DNA from: Hortaea werneckii
Lineage: Eukaryota > Ascomycota > Dothideomycetes > Mycosphaerellales > Teratosphaeriaceae
Direction: 5' to 3'
Assembly (NCBI GenBank): GCA_037044905.1
Contig: JBAOKB010000093.1
Span: 496,001-560,000, forward strand
Length of the DNA: 64,000 nucleotides
Made by a program: the position numbers and the translations under genes. Below the pieces are notes generated by a model. The model was not told the DNA's origin. It searched no databases and saw nothing but the letters and a program-made list of their open reading frames with translations. How positions within the stretch are numbered: position 1 is the first letter of the stretch; each line of letters begins with the position of its first letter. Below are positions 22,251-32,890 of this stretch, piece after piece.

Positions 22251-23198
22251 TTTCACTTCTTACGTTGTTTTTCTCTTTCATCGGGGGGGGCTGTTGGGGC
22301 GGTTCGCTCTACTCTTCTTTCATGCCCACGGGTATGGGGAGGATCGGGTCTCTTAAGAAATCTGTGTTTTGATATTGCGAAGGGTCGGGTGTACTTTTCT
22401 TGAACAGGAGAAGCCTGAGGCGCCGAGGAAAGAAAGCATGCATGGCGTTTTGTTTGACATCTTTTACTTAAATGCTTTGCCCGGAAGCAACATCTGGCGT
22501 ATAGCTTACCACCGCTCGCTGTGACGCGGCAGGGAGGAGGAAGCGGAAGAAAGGAATGGAGGAAGCCATTTCTCGACCCCCCGTTCCTCCATCAGAGCCC
22601 CGGGCAAGAAGCAATCTGGACTGCTAGAGTAGATGGGTGGCTAAGCTGCACTTTTTAGGGGGGAAGGGAGGGGAACGGAAACCCCCATTGGATGAACAAC
22701 TCCACTTATTTTTCAAACGAAAGAAAATACAATGGCACGATCTGTGGAGACACTGCATGCGGAAGGCGAGATGAAAGAGAAGTCTAGATCCTGCGAGCTG
22801 TGAGGGCCAGGGAAACGACGGATGGGCCATGAACATGGTGGAAGGGGATGTAGGATTGCAATATACTGTATTTGTATAAATCTTTTTATAATTACTTCTC
22901 CCCTTTTTTTTCTTTTTTCGCCCCCACCTCTGGGCTGCTAAATTTCATTCTCCTTTCTCTGCAACAATGCCTCATCCACTCAACATCGCCGTCCCTTCTT
23001 GTTTCTCCCCTCGACCATGTCGTCTCCTCCTCGCCCAAGGGAAGAAGACCACTAGGTTGAGAGTCCCCAAACCCCTCTTCTGAGATATTTCAGTCCCATC
23101 ACATGCCCCCTTTGGTCCCCTCACTCCCGTATCACCCTTCTGCTTTCAATCCCCGCCTTCGTCCTGGAAATTTAACCCTGACCTTTGTATTGGGAAGA
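22251..23198. other. Intergenic region (0.95 kb)
   Basis: 3' region of tim17 and of the small minus-strand orphan. T-rich segments and short frames only; nothing supported. Confidence 0.5.
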
Positions 23199-23859
23199 TC
23201 AGTTCGTGGAGATCTGCGGGTATGCTACTCTTTCTTTCTTTCTTTCTTTCTTTTTTTTTTTCTCTCTTTCCTCCTCTTCTTCCCTTCGCCTAACTTTTCC
23301 ACCGTGTGAACGAGGGAGAGGGGAGGTAGCATTGGGCGATTGGGTGCAGTTGTGATGAGGGTGGCGTGAAAGCGCGAGTGGATTGAAAAAAGTGGCGGTG
23401 AAAATCATAACGGCATTGAAAAGGAGAGTGAGGAGCAAATCCACTGGATTAGACGGGCTGAGACGAGTGATGGGGTCGACGATACTTTGCCTGAGAAGGG
23501 TGGCGTTGGTGGGTGTGGCGGGTTGAAGAAGGTCTAGGATTTCCACGCTTTTCATGGACGGTCATCTCGCGCTGGGTCGCAGGGAGATGATGGAAGTAGG
23601 GCTTGATGGTGATCTGGATGTTGATCCAGAGAGGTTCATCATCACGAGGTGTTGTCTGGTGGCGAGTCGAGGGACTTGGCCACGAAGTCGCAATGCTGGA
23701 TCTTCTGCTATGGCTGCGAGAGGTAGGCGTGATGTCGCGAATGGGGATTATGCCATTGGTCAAGTAGATACTCGATCTATATTGGTGGCCGGGTGCGATG
23801 GTTTGTATTGGGACTACTTCGCGGGTGTTGTAATGTCTTGGAGAGTAGTAGTTGGACAT
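23199..23859 (-). CDS. Unrecognised small protein, possible single-pass membrane protein
   Basis: Two overlapping frames read as one protein. The first starts MSNYYSPRHYNTREV and contains DDEPLWINIQITIKPYFHH. After a frame change near 23547-23552 (an AAAA run; net one extra base) it continues EILDLLQPATPTNATLLRQS, then a likely membrane segment (PVDLLLTLLFNAVMIFTATFF). The lower end runs into the TTTC repeat, where the translation becomes Arg/Glu/Lys only, so the true stop is probably earlier or beyond an intron. No family recognised. Confidence 0.4.
23229..23262. repeat. (CTTT)n microsatellite plus T run
   Basis: Five CTTT units followed by a run of more than ten T. Overlaps the doubtful 3' end of the small minus-strand gene. 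Confidence 0.9.
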
Positions 23860-24199
23860 GGTCGGTATTGTGCTTAATGGACTTTCTGGTCTTCGTTGAG
23901 ATGCCGGCGATTTGGACGTGAGGAAGAAGATGCTCGGAAACTTTTGAGAATTTAATCATGCTGCGGGTTAGACATCTGTGAAAGGTAGGTGGAAGGGAGT
24001 GAGACGTGACTGTGACACTTTAGCTTTGGATCAATCGTCTTCCATTTCACCTGCGCAGTGCAACTGTGTTTGGAAAGGCGATGCATGTCTCGCATGCCTT
24101 GTTATAAAAAAGAACAAGATTGGGTATCTTCCACCAACGCCACGCTATAGAAACGAGCCAGAGTAATCAAACAAAGCAGAGTTAGCGACATGGAAGTCG
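23860..24199. other. Intergenic region (0.34 kb)
   Basis: Upstream of the small orphan and downstream of the CWC16-family gene. No supported feature. Confidence 0.5.
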
Positions 24200-25079
24200 T
24201 TACCTTTGCAACCCGCCAAAAGGATTCATCGCCGCACGTGTATTGCCAACCAGCTGCTTCCGCAAAGCATCTGCGCGGCTCTCTTTCGCAGACTTGACAG
24301 AACTCACTTTAGACCGCTGTGGGGTTCTGCCATCGAACAAACGTCGTGACGCCGCAGCACCGTCTCCCCTGTCCTTTACCCCATAACTGACCAATTTCGC
24401 TCTTTTGGCATCATCTTCCCTCTCTGGCAATAAATCCATATCTGTGCCCAGGCGTTCTTTCAGCGCCTCGTCGGCCTCCTCTTCCCTCTTCCTCGCCTTC
24501 CTCTCCTGGCGGAAAGTGGCACGTATCCGCTTATTGGCCGTGAAAGGATCTTCCCAATCCCTCTCCCGCGTCTCGTATAACTCGGTAATCCGCTTCGCAT
24601 TGTCCTTCACAACCTCCTTCTCCTCTGCCTTCCCCTCCTAAAGCCGCAAACGCATCTTCCCTCCTCCGCTGCCGTTCGGCTTCAGTTAGGATCTCCACCC
24701 CACCTTCCCCTTCCCGCACTTTATCTTCCCCATAGTCGCGAGCTTTACCCCCTTCTACAACAACATAGGCAGTATTCTTCGGATCGGTCCGGATTTCAAT
24801 ACGGCCTCCGCACGCGGCATGCTTGAGTCCAAAACTCCAGATGGGCGTGCTGTAGTAATACCCGACCTTTTTCTTTTCGGCGTTGAAGCGGACGCCCTGG
24901 CCAATGATGGCGTGGGGTTGACAACTATGGCACCAGACGGCGTAGGGCAGCTCGAAACGGACGGTCTGAGTGCCGTCCTTGCGTAGGGTTCCGGGGGCTT
25001 TACGACGGTGGAGTTTGTTGCCTGACGTGGTCCCTTCGAGATCCGGCGGGATGTACCGGCCCATATTGAAGCCTTGCAT
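24200..25079 (-). CDS. CWC16-family splicing factor (CCDC130/YJU2B, S. pombe Saf4 type)
   Basis: Spliceosome-associated protein of the CWC16 family. The start MQGFNMGRYIPPDLEG is the signature N-terminus of the CCDC130 branch (YJU2 itself differs). Seen: conserved TVRFELPYAVWCHSC with a zinc Cys pair, GQGVRFNAEKKKVGYYYSTP, and GGRIEIRTDPKNTAYVV. A charged helical C-terminal half follows (RITELYETRERDWEDPFTAN), ending MNPFGGLQR. Near 24632-24640 the frame shifts by a net one extra base (or two missing) between DAFAAL and EGKAEEKE; both sides match the family. Product about 292 aa. It is divergent from rei1 across 352 bp. Confidence 0.88.
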
Positions 25080-25431
25080 GTTGTCTGACCGCCTGGCTGG
25101 GCGATGCCGTAAGAGGAGTGCAGTCGGTTCATTCGATTGCGAGGCCCTGTGCCTCCCAAAAGCAGACGCTGCCGCCTCAGTGAAGCTCCGTCACGATAAG
25201 ATAAGATAAGATGGGCTTGATGGACCCTGATTTTAGCTTGAATGATGTAAATTTCGAAGTGGGATGACAAACTTGACGGACCACTACTACATTCCCAATT
25301 TGCCGCTGCGACTCTTTGCTTTCTTAACTTGAACTCGCTGAGCAGTACTTCTCCGACCCGAACGACTACTACTTTTCGGTACATTGGTATTGCAAGCAGT
25401 CGAACAACCAGAAAAAGACATATCGCCTACC
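25080..25431. promoter_or_regulatory. Divergent promoter region with three tandem GATAA motifs
   Basis: 352 bp lie between the CWC16-family start codon and the rei1 start codon. At 25195-25209 there are three abutting GATAA pentamers, followed by GAT. Fungal GATA factors bind HGATAR, so a GATA-factor site cluster is plausible. No other element named. Confidence 0.45.
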
Positions 25432-27145
25432 ATGGCGACGCTCACGCAGCCTCAGCCGGCAATGCCCTCTGCGCCCACCCCGGCCGCCCACCCCTTCACC
25501 TGCAACACCTGCCAGGTCGCCTTCCGCTCCTCCGACCTGCAGCGCACCCACATGCAATCCGACTGGCACCGCTACAACCTCAAGCGACGTGTCGCCTCTC
25601 TGCCGCCCCTGACGTCCGAAGTCTTCGCCGAGAAGGTCCTCGCCAACAAAGCCGACGGCGGCAGCAACAGCGCAGAAAGCCGCTTTCGAGAAACGATGCG
25701 ATGCGTGCGAGAAGAACTTCTTCAGCGAGGGCGCGTATGCGAATCATTTGGGCAGCCATAAGCATCGGGTCATGGCAGCGAAGTCGCAGGCGAACGGTGG
25801 CAATGACACGGAGAGTATGACGGGGTCTTCCTTCTCGCTGGGCGAGCCGATGGAGACGGCCAGTAGCACAGCGAGCACCGTCACGGTGAAGGATGGTGTG
25901 GAAGAGGCGGAAGCTGAGGAGGAGCTTGATCAGGTTGTTGACGGGATGAAGAAGAGCGGGCTGGGAGAGAATGAGGATGTGGCATCGAAGCGGCCATCGA
26001 GACCTACGCCAGGTGCGGCTGCGCAGGCTAATGGCACTGAAGATGGTGAGGATACGCAGGAGGATGCTGAGTATGTGCACAAGGCCGACCTGAAGCAGTG
26101 TCTTTTCTGCAATTACACTTCGCCAAGTCTGGATTTGAACCTGAACCATATGCAAAGACAGCACACCTTCTTCATTCCAGAGAAGGAATTCTTGGTGGAT
26201 GTCGAGGGATTGATCAACTATCTGTCGGAGACTATTGAGGCACTGCACCAGTGCTTGTATTGCCACAAGACGGTGCACACCAAGACAGGCGTGCAGACTC
26301 ACATGCGTGACCGAGGTCACTGCATGATCGCTTACAGCACCGAAGAAGAGCAGATGGAGGTAGGACAGTTCTATGATTTCCGTTCCACTTACTCCGACGA
26401 GGAAACCGAGGATGAAGACGAGGACGAGGCAGAGGGTGGAGTTAAGCTTGGCGTCAAGCGCGGCGTGAAGACCACTTATGAGGGCGAAGACGGCGAAGAT
26501 GTGGACATGGACGAAGATGATGAAGGCTGGGAGAGCGACAGCACGCTCTCGTCTGTCCCGACCGACGAAATCACATCGGTCCCCATGGAGCACCGCGACC
26601 ACCAATACGCCAAGCTAGACAAGCATCGTCACCACTCGCACAGCGACCCGCGACCGCACAAGCACCACGACGGCTTCCACTCGCACGCCCACCACACCCC
26701 ACACGCCGTCTACCACGACGACTACGAACTACACCTCCCCTCCGGCCGCACAGCCGGCCACCGCAGCCTGCGAACCTACTACCGACAAAACCTGCGCAAC
26801 TACCCTACGCCCGAGGAGCGCGCGAACCAGCGCATGCTCGAAGAAGCCAACCCGGACCGCCACGTCTCCGACGACGAAGCCGGCGAACCTCGCGCCTCAG
26901 CCGGCGGCCACGGCACCGTGACCCGCGGTCGCCAGCCCCGCGGCCAACAACCCCATTCCCAGGCCGTGACCCGCGCCAATGGCGGACTGGGCATGATGGG
27001 CGCCAGCGAGCCGCAGAAGCGCGAGGCGGCGAAGAACGAACAGCGGGCTGCGAAGCGGGCTCAGCGCGCTGAGAACCGTTACCGGGCTGGTAACGAGCGG
27101 AGAGCGAATCACCAGAAGCATTTCCGTGATGAGCTGTTGCAGTAG
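25432..27145 (+). CDS. rei1: Rei1/ZNF622-family pre-60S ribosome maturation factor
   Basis: Cytoplasmic factor that helps release Arx1/Alb1 and proofreads the 60S exit tunnel in yeast. Seen: four C2H2 fingers, HPFTCNTCQVAFRSSDLQ, KRCDACEKNFFSEGAYANHL, KQCLFCNYTSPSLDLNLNHM and HQCLYCHKTVHTKTGVQTHM. The conserved MRDRGHCMIAYSTEEE follows, then acidic clusters (DEETEDEDEDEAEGG), a His-rich stretch, LPSGRTAGHRSLRTYYRQNL, and a basic C-terminal helix rich in Lys, Arg and Gln. The start at 25432 has a good context (accATGG). A frame break (net one extra base, or two missing) lies in 25650-25680 between KVLANKADGG and KAAFEKRCDAC. Product about 570 aa. Confidence 0.9.
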
Positions 27146-28509
27146 AGGTGTCATTGGCGTGAGAGGGAGAGTGGAAGGGAAAGATGGAAGGGATTTTGTT
27201 GGGGGACAGCGAAGCAGTATGGATCTTTTTTTGAGTACCCTTTTGAGTCTTGGACATTGGGCAGCAGCTGTGTGAGCTGGATGAATGGAAGAGGCGGGAC
27301 TATCTGCATAAGTTGGCATTGGACTAGTAGTGATGATGATGATCTTCCCAAAAGCGGTGGCGGTTTCTCGGCCGCGCTTCGCTTTCGGTAGTGGGTCGGG
27401 GGTTTTCATGTTACTCCTGCCCTATGGAAGGAGGGCGATCTTCCCTGATGGGATGAGATATTCAAATACATTCACATATGCACATGCACATGCACATACG
27501 TCTACGCGTGACTTCCTTTTCCAATTAAGTTCCCTTGTCTATGTGATTTGCAAAGCATGCCACATGTGAGGCGGGATAGGAGCACAGACTGGATAGGTAG
27601 GTACCCGATAACAAAGGGCCATTGCATCTCCTCAATGGTGGCGACACATGCAGGTCTCAAATGTTTAGCGGCTATATAGCCCCCAGCTGCAACCAAAACC
27701 CCCGTCACATGTTCGAATGACGAATATCTTCCCTTTCAATATCACGGTACGCTTGAGAGTTCGGGTATTATGCTGACAATTCGCTGAAGGGTGGGCCGGG
27801 TCTAAGTGGCGGAGAAACACCAGCAGAGTGTAGACGGTGTAGTAGCGTGAGTGTGTAGCCCGTATATCTCGGTTCTCTATGAAGAGCTGCCCACGTCGCA
27901 CCGCTCGGTCAGCAGACCGCTTTCCCGTGCGGCACTCTACTGTGTTGTCTCGCCTGTCGCGGCACGTGAGAAAGGCCGCCCAAACCACAGGGCTCAGGCA
28001 AACCTGGCAAGGACGACATCTTGGCAGCGCGCCAGCGAAGTGTGTTGGCCTAGCGTCGGGAGGATCCGTTCAAGCGGCAGAGCCCATTCTCTTCCTTCGC
28101 GAAAGTCTTGAACTCTTCTGACCCGCCTTGCCTTGGCGACATACCTGCCTTATCTGTTCCGGGGGCCGCTGCCACCTGACGTCGTTCTGTGCTGGTTAGA
28201 CAAACATCCCATCTTTTCCCCTTCTTTTGAACACCCCACCTTCTTCTTCCATTACCCCCCTTGTTCTGATTTTATCTTCCTCGCTTGCTTGCTTGCTTGC
28301 TGAGCTTGTGACCTGTGACGTTGCTGGGCTTTGCCATTCACTCTTACCGCTTGCACCTTGCATCGGCGTATTGCTCAGGTTCTGTCGTTCAAATCAGGAA
28401 ACTGTGCAACACAGAACGCAAAGAGACCAACGTCCTTTCTTTACCGATCTTACTACTCTGATCGAGTGCCGTCGACAAAAAGTGCAGGAGGCCAAAACAA
28501 CTATCAACC
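27146..28509. other. Intergenic region (1.36 kb)
   Basis: Rei1 3' region and URI promoter/leader. It contains a cacatg/catatg repeat cluster (27475-27500), a GGTAGGTACC element (27597-27606) and CTTGC repeats (28280-28300). Short frames only. Confidence 0.5.
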
Positions 28510-30744
28510 ATGGATATGCTCAAAATCGAACAGCAACGCCAAGCCCTCGAAGGCAATCTCCAGCAGCTCCGTCAGAGCCTCAAGTACTGGCAAGCCTTTG
28601 AAGCCGAGTATGAAGGCCTCAAAGAGGAGATCCTAGATGCTCAGCCTAATGTGGATGCCGCGAAACTGGACGCTCTATCGACGGCCTACGATGGCGAGCT
28701 GGTCACCAAGCAGGTGATTCGCGAACTCGCTGGTCTGGATAATGGGACCCCGCGCACCGGTCAGCAAATCGTCAGGGATCTGGAGAAGCGAGTCGAGTAT
28801 GTGCAGCGCAATTGCGAGGTCATTCAGCGGAGGTTCTTCGATGCCGAGGCGAAATTGGAAGAGTTCGATTTCGCCGCTATGAGGGATGCGGAGAATTTCT
28901 TGAGCGGTGGTGGTAGTGGTGGGGAAGGGTTTCCGTTGACGGAGATTCACGAGGAGCTTGATGAGGATGGCAATGTGATTTCTAGTCGATTGGAGCGGCC
29001 GGAGGAGAAGCAGGCTCGGCTTGTGGAGAGTTTGCGGAAGGCGGGTTTGACGACGGAGGATCTGGAAGAGGGTGGCGAGCAGGAGCAGCAGCCAACAACC
29101 CCGCTGAAGCCCGCGATCACGAATGCTAGTCCGCCTCCATCTTCGGTTGCCTCCCCGCCTCCGGTTGGACCCTCGAGAGTTCATGGAGAGAGAGGCAGCG
29201 TGTCGAGTTCCGACCTTCCTTCAACAACAGGAGATTCGACGCAGGAGAACGAGACACCGCGACGACCGCAAGTGAGGAAGAAGTCTGTCTCCTTTACCGC
29301 CGATACTAAGGAGTCACCTGAACTGGTTCGAGTCGATTCTGAGGAGGGTCGAAAGTCGGTCTCATTCAACGACAAGGTAGCTGTCGCGCCGGCTGCTCCT
29401 CCTCCCGATCCCAGGACTGTACAGTTCTCGCCTCAGGTCGAGGAGATACCGCCTCAGCCGCTCGGGCCTCCTGGACCTGCCCAAACCGGCGCCCAGCTCC
29501 CATCTCAGCCTGAGAAGGACGTGTTGCAAAAGGTACCCTCCGCTTCATCCGCTCAGGAGACACTGGGGAAGACGAAGGAGGCGGAACTGGAAATCCAGAA
29601 GGAGCTGCGCGCTTCTTTCAAACCAGGCGACAGAGTCGCGACGCTTGACGATGATGAGGAGGTGGTCTCCAAGAACGTGGTCATCCCAGAAGACGAAAAT
29701 GAAGAGGACGCGCAAACCAGACGCGAGATGCTCGACTACCATCTGAACGAGGTCGGTCACGTAGTCGCGCAGATGGATTTGAATGACGACGACGATTACA
29801 ACGATGATGATTTTGCCGAAGACGATGACTACGACGATGATGAGACGAGTTCGCACTTTACAGGATCGTCTTTCCAGGGTGATGAAGATACTCCGTACAC
29901 AAGCGGTCTATCCGACGATGAAGACGAGGATGAGTATGGCCGTACCAAGGGCAAGGTCATTACAGACGACTACCGGCAGCAGATGCTGGAGATGCAAAAG
30001 AGGCTTATTGGCAACCTGGGGCCTGCGCCGGAAGGTGAAGACGTAGCGGAGGTTGACCCTGACCTTGACCCGAATGATGTGCGCAAGCTCGTCATCCGCG
30101 ACAAGCGCAGCTCGATGTCTTCAGAAAATTCGGACGGCGTGGAGAAGAAGGCCGGTGGTAAGAAGAGAGTCAGCTTCGCCCAAGCGCTGGATGTCGCCGA
30201 GCAGCCCGAACCTTCTCCCGCGAAAGCTGACGTCCACCAAGAAGGAGGAGGAGCTGCGGCACCTGTCACTGAGACCGTCGCGGAAAAACCTGCCCCAACT
30301 GCGCCACAAGCAGCACCCGACGCTACTCCTGCTCCAGCCAAGCCCTCCCGATTCAAGAAATCCCGTAACCCCCTTCCTCCTCAACAGGATCCCACATCCC
30401 CACCCACCGAACCCTCAACCAACTCCAACAACATCCCGGACTTCGACTCCCCCACCGGCCCAGCAGGCCGCACCCTAGCCGAGACCCTCATCGAGCGACC
30501 CGCTGCCTCCTCCTCCAAGCCCACCAAGGGCAAAGCCCCCTCAGCCGACGACCCAGATCCCATCGCCGAACGCCGCCAGCTCGCTGCCGATTACTACCGG
30601 CGCCGCAACGAGCTGATCCGGCAGCAGGGCGGGTTTAAAGGGAACCGCGAGGAGGATGAGGCGTTGGGCGAGTTGATGGAGGAGAGGCCTGATGGAAGGG
30701 TGAAGAGGGTTAGTCGGTTTAAGGCTGCGAGGATTAAGCCTTAG
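28510..30744 (+). CDS. bud27: URI/Bud27-like unconventional prefoldin
   Basis: Prefoldin-like protein; yeast Bud27 and human URI help assemble RNA polymerases through Rpb5. 744 aa in one clean frame. Seen: an N-terminal alpha-prefoldin coiled coil (about 1-125: MDMLKIEQQRQALEGNLQQL; RDLEKRVEYVQRNCEVIQRR), the box TEIHEELDEDGNVISSRLE, a long acidic middle (DDDDYNDDDFAEDDDYDDDE) and the C-terminal fungal box RRQLAADYYRRRNELI with VKRVSRFKAARIKP. Three short basic motifs, KKSVSF (257-262), RKSVSF (281-286) and KKRVSF (551-556), match the PP1-docking RVxF pattern. Human URI binds PP1, so these are candidate phosphatase sites. Confidence 0.85.
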   Translation: MDMLKIEQQRQALEGNLQQLRQSLKYWQAFEAEYEGLKEEILDAQPNVDAAKLDALSTAYDGELVTKQVIRELAGLDNGTPRTGQQIVRDLEKRVEYVQRNCEVIQRRFFDAEAKLEEFDFAAMRDAENFLSGGGSGGEGFPLTEIHEELDEDGNVISSRLERPEEKQARLVESLRKAGLTTEDLEEGGEQEQQPTTPLKPAITNASPPPSSVASPPPVGPSRVHGERGSVSSSDLPSTTGDSTQENETPRRPQVRKKSVSFTADTKESPELVRVDSEEGRKSVSFNDKVAVAPAAPPPDPRTVQFSPQVEEIPPQPLGPPGPAQTGAQLPSQPEKDVLQKVPSASSAQETLGKTKEAELEIQKELRASFKPGDRVATLDDDEEVVSKNVVIPEDENEEDAQTRREMLDYHLNEVGHVVAQMDLNDDDDYNDDDFAEDDDYDDDETSSHFTGSSFQGDEDTPYTSGLSDDEDEDEYGRTKGKVITDDYRQQMLEMQKRLIGNLGPAPEGEDVAEVDPDLDPNDVRKLVIRDKRSSMSSENSDGVEKKAGGKKRVSFAQALDVAEQPEPSPAKADVHQEGGGAAAPVTETVAEKPAPTAPQAAPDATPAPAKPSRFKKSRNPLPPQQDPTSPPTEPSTNSNNIPDFDSPTGPAGRTLAETLIERPAASSSKPTKGKAPSADDPDPIAERRQLAADYYRRRNELIRQQGGFKGNREEDEALGELMEERPDGRVKRVSRFKAARIKP

Positions 30745-31450
30745 GGAGGGGGGCGGTTTGTGTAAGAATGGATGGGAAGGAGGGAAGGGGAAGGGGTGAG
30801 ATGGGGGTGGGTGGAGATGAGGGGTTATGCGGGCTTTAGATACCTTTGTAGCTAGCTATAGCCAGTACATGGTTTCTTGCCTGATGAATCGTCTTTTTCT
30901 TGGCTTCTCGTGAACTTTGATCGTGTATGTAGCTCGCTAGAGAAGTTCTTATGCCTTTTCATCTCGTTTACCTAGGTACCCAGCTCTAGATCAGGTTACC
31001 CCTCTTCCCCAAACAGAAGAAAGAGAAGGGGGTTGTTTAAAAATGAATGTGAGACTTCATTTTTTGGATCCGAAAACTTCTGATAAACCTATGCTTGTGA
31101 CTGCTTTTGCGCGGGTAGTTGGACACCTTCCCACTTTCCCGTTTATTTGCCATTTTATTTTGCAAAACAAACGGCCGAAGAAGAAAGGTGGGGGGAAGGT
31201 GGCGAGGAGGGGGAAAAGGGGGTAAAGCGAGACACCGGACGGATACTGCATTGAATCACAGGTTTGCATACAAAGAAGCTAGACACAAGGGAAGAACACA
31301 CGGGATACTTTGCCAGGATTGGAAGGGGGGAAGATATCCAACATGCCTTCTTTTTCCACCCTCTCCCCTCCCTCCCTCCCTCCCTACCCCTCTCCATACG
31401 AACACCAACCCCCCCAACCCATCCCCAGACCCAAAATCCCCCGGATCCAT
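30745..31450. other. Intergenic region, convergent 3' ends (0.7 kb)
   Basis: Between the URI and GH64-like stop codons. Contains TACCTAGGTA at 30969-30978 and pyrimidine runs. No gene supported. Confidence 0.55.
30969..30978. repeat. Palindromic TACCTAGGTA element
   Basis: Perfect 10-base palindrome in intergenic DNA, related to those near 21140, 56100 and 59498. Confidence 0.7.
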
Positions 31451-32890
31451 CTAAACATGCGCCCCAACGCCTCCCACAGCAACCACCAACTCCTTCGGCT
31501 CAAAACTAAACACCGCGCCCTCCTGCCCGACCCCGCCATCCGGCGTCACATCATCATAGGGGAACGTATACCCCTTCCCGTCCAGATTCGCCGCGTGCAC
31601 AATCCGCGCATAATGGTTCGTCGTGGGGTTCTGATAATACTGCGTCGGGTTCGTCCCGTTGGGGGTTACGTTGGAAAGGAGTAAAGTGCTGCGGTTGAAA
31701 GCCGCGCTGAGTCGGGGGATGATGACGTTGGTTTCGGGGTTGGAACCTGTGGCGAAGGGGCCTGAGTTGCAGCTGAAGATGTCGCGGGCGCTGGGTTTGG
31801 GGAAGGTGGGTTGGGGGTTCGGTTGGCCGGCTGTGGCGAAGGTGAGTGGGGAGGTGCTGGTGGGTGCGGGGACGGTGCCTGCCACGTCGCGCCAGATGGC
31901 TTGCGTGTTGACGGTTAGGGCCGTGTTGGTGGAGTAGCGGGCGTAGACTTGGTTGACGTAGTCGGTCCAGTAGGTTTGGAACCAGTCCGGGTTCAGCGTG
32001 ATGCCGGAGTTGGGGGAGAGGATGCGCAGGAGGTTGCCGGCTTTGTCGTTGACGATGAGGGAGCTCCATCGCCGCCGTCCCGCCGTGTCTGCGCTATGAG
32101 CCCGTTGGCGATGGTCTGCGGTCCGTAATTCGTCATCCCCGCCACCCGTTGCACATTGTTCGCAGTGTCGGTCAGATCGAGGGAGATGGGGAGTCCGACG
32201 AAGTCGACGTAGCTGATGTTCGCGAAGACTTGTGCCGCATTGTAGGTGAATTCGGCGAAGCCGAAGTTGGTGTAGTGGTTTGGATCGGCTGGGTTGAAGA
32301 TGGATGGCTCTACCAAGGCTGGACCAGGGTTGAGCAGGAAGGTCAGAGGTGTGCCGACCGAGAACCAAATCCGGCCACCAGCTAGTCGAGGGATAGTGCA
32401 GGTGACGGTATTGCCAGGAGAGCCTAGAGGGATAGAGCAGTTCTTCTCCAGTTTACTGCCAGTACTTGACGGGTTCGCGGGATAGTATGGTGTCTTTCCG
32501 TCCGCCTGCAGGAGAAAGACTCGATTGCCGTTATCCAGTGCTAAGCCGGCTTTTCAAGAAGTCAATGATCTGTATGTTATCTTACAGAAGTGAGGAAAAG
32601 GACTGACTGATATATCCATACACAGTACTGGAATTAGTATCATTGCGCAATTGGATGGTGAAAGTGCCCGACGCCATGGTATCGGCAGTGGTACGCTGCT
32701 GGATCTCTTCCGGTGGCTCGGAGCGATCTAATGGCGCCACTGATTTCTGCTGGTGTTGCTCTTTGGTATTTCTGGTGGCCGCGGAACTGTTCGAATTTCC
32801 TGTGTGACCGGCCTTGTCAGCATTGCGTTTGAAAAACCTCTTGATCCTGTCTATCAAGGAAGCCATGGCTCGATACCCTGGAACCTGCAC
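31451..32890 (-). CDS. GH64-type beta-1,3-glucanase-like protein, no signal peptide
   Basis: Glycoside hydrolase 64/thaumatin-like superfamily, predicted to act on beta-1,3-glucan. Exons 32890-32608 and 32540-31451, intron 67 nt (GTCAGT to CTTAG). Seen: TFTIQLRNDTNSSTVYGYI, FLLQADGKTPYYPANPSS, RLAGGRIWFSVGTPLTFLL, NPGPALVEPSIFNPADPN, FTYNAAQVFANISYVDFVGL, then SPNSGITLNPDWFQTYWTDY, SCNSGPFATG and YDDVTPDGG. One missing base near 32066-32080 joins QTRRDGGDG to WSSLIVNDKAG; with it the length is 458 codons. The N-terminus (start 32890 or 32866) is basic and amphipathic (ASLIDRIKRFFKRNADK) with no hydrophobic signal, unlike typical secreted glucanases. An upstream exon is possible. Confidence 0.85.

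Noticed and set aside
25580..26605. 341-codon open frame on the minus strand
   Set aside because: Exact antisense of rei1; composition (Leu/His/Val rich) follows from the codon pattern of the real gene and it has no motif.
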